Assembly (NCBI RefSeq): GCF_021271205.1
Contig: NZ_JAIWKS010000001.1
Coordinates: forward strand, 434,001 to 498,000
Source of the DNA: Pseudomonas uvaldensis
GTDB taxonomy: Bacteria > Pseudomonadota > Gammaproteobacteria > Pseudomonadales > Pseudomonadaceae
Length of the DNA stretch: 64,000 nt
Direction: 5' to 3'
Position numbers and translations under genes: made by a program. The notes beneath the pieces were generated by a model. The model was not told the DNA's origin and made no database searches. It saw only the letters and a list, made by a program, of their open reading frames with translations. Of this stretch, positions 61,430-64,000 are shown piece by piece (position 1 is the first letter of the stretch; each line of letters opens with the position of its first letter).

Positions 61430-61452
61430 CATCGCGAGGCTCGCTCCCACAA
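61430..61452. repeat. REP element inside the NAGGN operon
   Basis: CATCGCGAGGCTCGCTCCCAC between ngg and the peptidase gene; the central AGC of the full REP is deleted, leaving GCGAG-G-CTCGC. Confidence 0.65.
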
Positions 61453-61535
61453 TATGTCAGGGCGGACAACGGCGACCTGACACCCACCCTTCAGAAGACG
61501 GGCCACTCATCGAAACCAACCGATCAGGAGTTTCC

Positions 61536-62726
61536 ATGATCAGCAAAATTCCCGAACCGGATCTCGACTACCTGCAAAAGGTCCTGCTGGAAATGCTGGC
61601 CATTCCCAGCCCCACCGGCTTCACCGACACCATCGTGCGCTATGTCGCCGAGCGGCTCGAAGAACTGGGCATTCCTTTCGAGATGACCCGGCGCGGCACG
61701 ATTCGCGCAACCCTCAAGGGCCGCAAGAACAGCCCGGACCGCGCCGTATCCGCCCACCTGGACACCATCGGCGCTACTGTGCGTGCCATCAAGGACAACG
61801 GCCGCCTGACCCTGGCCCCGGTGGGTTGTTGGTCCAGCCGGTTTGCCGAAGGTAGCCGGGTCAGCCTGTTCACCGACACCGGGGTGATTCGCGGCAGTGT
61901 GCTGCCATTGATGGCGTCCGGCCACGCGTTCAACACCGCCGTGGATGAGATGCCCATCAGTTGGGACCACATCGAACTGCGCCTGGACGCCTACTGCGCC
62001 ACCCGCGCCGATTGCGAGACCCTGGGGGTGGGCGTCGGAGACTACGTCGCTTTCGATCCTTTGCCGGAGTTCACCGAGAGCGGCCACATCAGCGCCCGGC
62101 ACCTGGACGACAAGGCCGGCGTGGCAGCGTTGCTGGCGGCGCTCAAGGCCATCGTGGACAGCGGCGAGGAACTGCTGATCGATTGTCATCCGCTGTTCAC
62201 CATCACCGAGGAAACTGGCACCGGTGCCGCCGCCGCGCTGCCCTGGGACGTCAGCGAATTCGTCGGCATCGACATCGCGCCGGTCGCGCCGGGCCAGCAC
62301 TCCAGCGAACACGCGGTGAGCGTGGCGATGCAAGACTCCGGCGGCCCCTACGACTATCACCTGTCCCGGCACCTGCTGCGCCTGGCCAAGGAAAACGACC
62401 TGCCGGCCCGCCGGGACCTGTTCCGCTATTACTTCAGCGATGCCCATTCGGCCATCACTGCCGGCCACGACATCCGCACCGCCCTGCTCGCCTTCGGCTG
62501 CGATGCCACCCATGGCTACGAACGCACCCACATCGACAGCCTCGCCGCGCTCAGCCGCCTGCTGGGTGCCTATATCCTCAGCCCGCCAGTGTTTGCCAGC
62601 GACGCGCAACCGGCCCAAGGCTCCCTGGACCGCTTCAGCCATCAGATCGAGCATGATGCACAGATGGAAAGCGATACCCGCGTGCCGTCGGTGGACAGCC
62701 TGGTGGGGCAGCGTTCAGAGAACTGA
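61536..62726 (+). CDS. NAGGN-system M42-family metallopeptidase
   Basis: 396 aa. Metal-ligand blocks SAHLDTIGATV near residue 68, LDDKAGVAAL near 189, TITEETGTGAAA near 222 with the catalytic glutamate, and SDAHSAITAGHD near 305 fit the M42/M28 aminopeptidase-like fold. It accompanies asnO and ngg in NAGGN clusters, where it may recycle the dipeptide; the biochemical role is not settled. AGGAGTTTCC precedes the ATG. Confidence 0.88.
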   Translation: MISKIPEPDLDYLQKVLLEMLAIPSPTGFTDTIVRYVAERLEELGIPFEMTRRGTIRATLKGRKNSPDRAVSAHLDTIGATVRAIKDNGRLTLAPVGCWSSRFAEGSRVSLFTDTGVIRGSVLPLMASGHAFNTAVDEMPISWDHIELRLDAYCATRADCETLGVGVGDYVAFDPLPEFTESGHISARHLDDKAGVAALLAALKAIVDSGEELLIDCHPLFTITEETGTGAAAALPWDVSEFVGIDIAPVAPGQHSSEHAVSVAMQDSGGPYDYHLSRHLLRLAKENDLPARRDLFRYYFSDAHSAITAGHDIRTALLAFGCDATHGYERTHIDSLAALSRLLGAYILSPPVFASDAQPAQGSLDRFSHQIEHDAQMESDTRVPSVDSLVGQRSEN

Positions 62727-62755
62727 CCGGCACTTTTTGTTGCCTGGGCGATCGT

Positions 62756-62848
62756 CATCGCGAGCAGGCTCGCTCCCACAGGGGATCTTCAGCGGATGCA
62801 CATGTCGTGTTCCATACAAACCTTGTGGGAGCGAGCCTGCTCGCGATG
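62756..62848. repeat. REPIN: two inverted REP elements
   Basis: Two near-identical REP sequences in opposite orientation, CATCGCGAGCAGGCTCGCTC (62756-62775) and its complement ending at 62848, are separated by about 44 bp that contain TTCAGCGGATGC. The whole could fold into one long hairpin or move as a unit by a RAYT transposase, which is not encoded in the window. It sits between the peptidase and yheU genes. Confidence 0.85.
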
Positions 62849-62935
62849 GCAATCACCCGGACACCCACGTCCCCAAGGCTAGCCGCCATCGTCCATTGGA
62901 CGTAGCATCGCGACATTATCCAGCCGAGGTAGACC

Positions 62936-63163
62936 ATGCTGATTCCCCACGACCAACTCGAAGTCGACACGCTCACTCGCCTGATAGAGGATTTCGTGAC
63001 CCGCGACGGCACCGACAACGGCGACGACACGCCCCTGGAGACGCGAGTGTTGCGGGTTCGACAAGCCCTGACGAAAGGTCAGGCGATGATCGTCTTCGAC
63101 CCCGAAAGCGAACAGTGCCAATTGATGCTCAAGCACGACGTGCCCAAACACCTATTTGACTGA
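62936..63163 (+). CDS. yheU: YheU-family (UPF0270) protein
   Basis: 75 aa. [29 protein letters not shown] and [13 protein letters not shown] are typical of YheU. Function unknown. CGAGGTAGACC precedes the ATG. The last 12 bp overlap the 3' end of the csrA paralogue on the other strand. Confidence 0.9.
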   Translation: MLIPHDQLEVDTLTRLIEDFVTRDGTDNGDDTPLETRVLRVRQALTKGQAMIVFDPESEQCQLMLKHDVPKHLFD

Positions 63164-63352
63164 ACACGCCCCAGGCGTGGCTTGCGCCTTCTTTTTCTGG
63201 ATTTTCTCGTAGATTTCAAAGCGATGAACATCGATGTGCCGTGGCGCTTCCACGCCGAACCGCACGGTGGTGCCGTTGACCGACAGCACCCGGACGGAAA
63301 TATCATCACCGATGGAAATCAGTTCACCCACAGCACGGCTTAATACGAGCAT
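63152..63352 (-). CDS. csrA: CsrA/Rsm-family RNA-binding regulator (RsmI-like paralogue)
   Basis: 66 aa. [17 protein letters not shown] and [23 protein letters not shown] follow the CsrA beta-sheet dimer; Leu4 and the VHR arginine (near 44) needed for RNA contact are kept. It differs from main RsmA (MLILTRRVGET) and is probably a third paralogue of the RsmI type. Dimers bind A(N)GGA near ribosome sites to block or stabilise mRNAs. The upstream frame extends 16 codons, but the ATG at 63350-63352 gives the canonical start. Confidence 0.9.
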   Translation of the reverse strand: MLVLSRAVGELISIGDDISVRVLSVNGTTVRFGVEAPRHIDVHRFEIYEKIQKKKAQATPGACSVK

Positions 63353-63380
63353 GGTCCTTGTCCTTAAGAATGTCTGGACC
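63353..63380 (-). promoter_or_regulatory. Possible autoregulatory Rsm-binding hairpin over the csrA ribosome site
   Basis: On the minus strand GGTCC (63376-63380) can pair with GGACC (63353-63357), enclosing TTAAGGACAAGGA before the ATG. Two GGA motifs, one in the loop and one forming the Shine-Dalgarno, are what a CsrA-type protein binds. Stem is only 5 bp. Confidence 0.45.
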
Positions 63381-63502
63381 TTGACCATGCCCGGCCTCAC
63401 GCATGTTCACAAGACAACGACAAGAATTCAGTAAACCCCTACAAACAAGGCACTCGTGACTGACGGAAACGTCCTGCAAAACCCTGTGGAATTGTCCGGT
63501 TC

Positions 63503-63835
63503 TCAGGAAGCCGAGAACCGCGGACCGAACAGAATGACGCTGGCTCCCAACACACAGAGCGCCACGCCGATCCAGTCGGATCCCAGCGGCCTGGCGCGTT
63601 CCACCACCGCCAGCCAGCCGATCGAGGCGATGATGTAGATACCGCCATAGGCGGCATAGGCGCGACCGGCATACGTTGCCTCAATGCGAGTCAACAGCAG
63701 CGCGAACAGCGTGAGGCTGAGCAATGCCGGCGCGATCCACCAGGCGCTTTTGCCCTGGCGCAGCCACATCCAGAAGGCGTAGCAGCCAGCGATTTCAAAC
63801 AGCGCGGCCAGTAAAAACCACAAGTAATTGAGCAT
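63503..63835 (-). CDS. ynfA: YnfA-family (UPF0060) small membrane protein
   Basis: 110 aa with four membrane helices; [48 protein letters not shown] and [16 protein letters not shown] are the family blocks. Related to small multidrug-resistance-like DMT proteins. The ATG at 63833-63835 is chosen because GGACATTCC is close upstream; a longer frame adds a non-conserved leader. Confidence 0.9.
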   Translation of the reverse strand: MLNYLWFLLAALFEIAGCYAFWMWLRQGKSAWWIAPALLSLTLFALLLTRIEATYAGRAYAAYGGIYIIASIGWLAVVERARPLGSDWIGVALCVLGASVILFGPRFSAS

Positions 63836-63892
63836 TGGAATGTCCATCAGGAAGGCCGGATGGCGACATCCTGAGGACACCGAGCGCCCAGG

Positions 63893-64000
63893 TCAACTCG
63901 AGCTTTGGCGGGCCTTGGCGCGCATTTTATCGGCCATGGCGGTCATCTCATCGTAAAGCAGCTGCGGATTCTTCTGCTTGGTCGCCCAGGCCAGGCGCCC
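63893..64000 (-). CDS. C-terminal end of an unidentified protein (partial)
   Basis: The last 35 codons are visible, ending in ...MTAMADKMRAKARQSSS and a TGA at 63893-63895. The gene continues past the window end. The charged, helical tail does not allow identification. Confidence 0.6.
   Translation of the reverse strand, partial: GRLAWATKQKNPQLLYDEMTAMADKMRAKARQSSS

Overview
The window looks like a chromosomal stretch of a Pseudomonas of the P. fluorescens group. The gene order rpsA, ihfB, wzz on one side and cmk, tyrA::aroA, hisC, pheA, serC, gyrA, mtnA, mtaD, ubiG, mupP on the other is the arrangement I know from Pseudomonas (from memory, not searched). A UndA-type oxidase, an N-acetylglutaminylglutamine amide (NAGGN) osmolyte cluster and many REP-type palindromes with a GCGAGC-AGG-CTCGC core fit the same group. 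No rRNA, tRNA, CRISPR array, prophage or insertion sequence was seen.

Region 1 (1-17.2 kb, all minus strand) is an O-antigen island at the wzz/ihfB site. Read in the direction of transcription it is: wzx flippase, pseB, pseC, an SpsF-type cytidylyltransferase fused to an aldo/keto reductase, an SDR, pseG, pseH, pseI, a GT42-like putative nonulosonic-acid transferase, a wzy-like polymerase, gmd, fcl, a manC-type GMP/PMI, a GT2 transferase, a WbpV-like 4-reductase, and a WbpL-like initiating transferase cut by the window edge. The genes overlap or nearly touch and several start with GTG or TTG. The set predicts a repeat unit started on QuiNAc or FucNAc and carrying L-fucose and a pseudaminic-acid-type sugar. 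Parts of the wzy and GT42-like genes are clearly more AT-rich than the flanking core genes, as expected of exchanged O-antigen DNA.

Region 2 (17.2-36 kb) is conserved core: wzz with its terminator, lapA, ihfB, a small lipoprotein, rpsA, cmk, the aromatic and serine biosynthesis genes (hisC, tyrA::aroA, pheA, serC), gyrA, then methylthioadenosine salvage (mtnA/mtaD, divergent), ubiG, the peptidoglycan-recycling phosphatase mupP and a YciK-like SDR.

Region 3 (36-45.3 kb) is accessory: a GGEEF diguanylate cyclase with a sigma-54-like promoter, a UndA 1-alkene synthase, a membrane PAS-GGDEF-EAL protein upstream of undA, and a 1563-aa toxin-like protein ending in a predicted nucleic-acid deaminase domain, with no immunity gene beside it.

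Region 4 (45.3-64 kb) is mixed: an MsbA-like ABC exporter, a DsbA-family protein, trhO, bolA, a DUF2059 protein, fumC, an EamA permease, a thiolase, polyphosphate:AMP phosphotransferase, mnmC, the three-gene NAGGN cluster, a REPIN, yheU overlapping a CsrA/Rsm paralogue tail to tail, ynfA and a truncated gene end. All family assignments come from reading the translated sequences; no database search was run.
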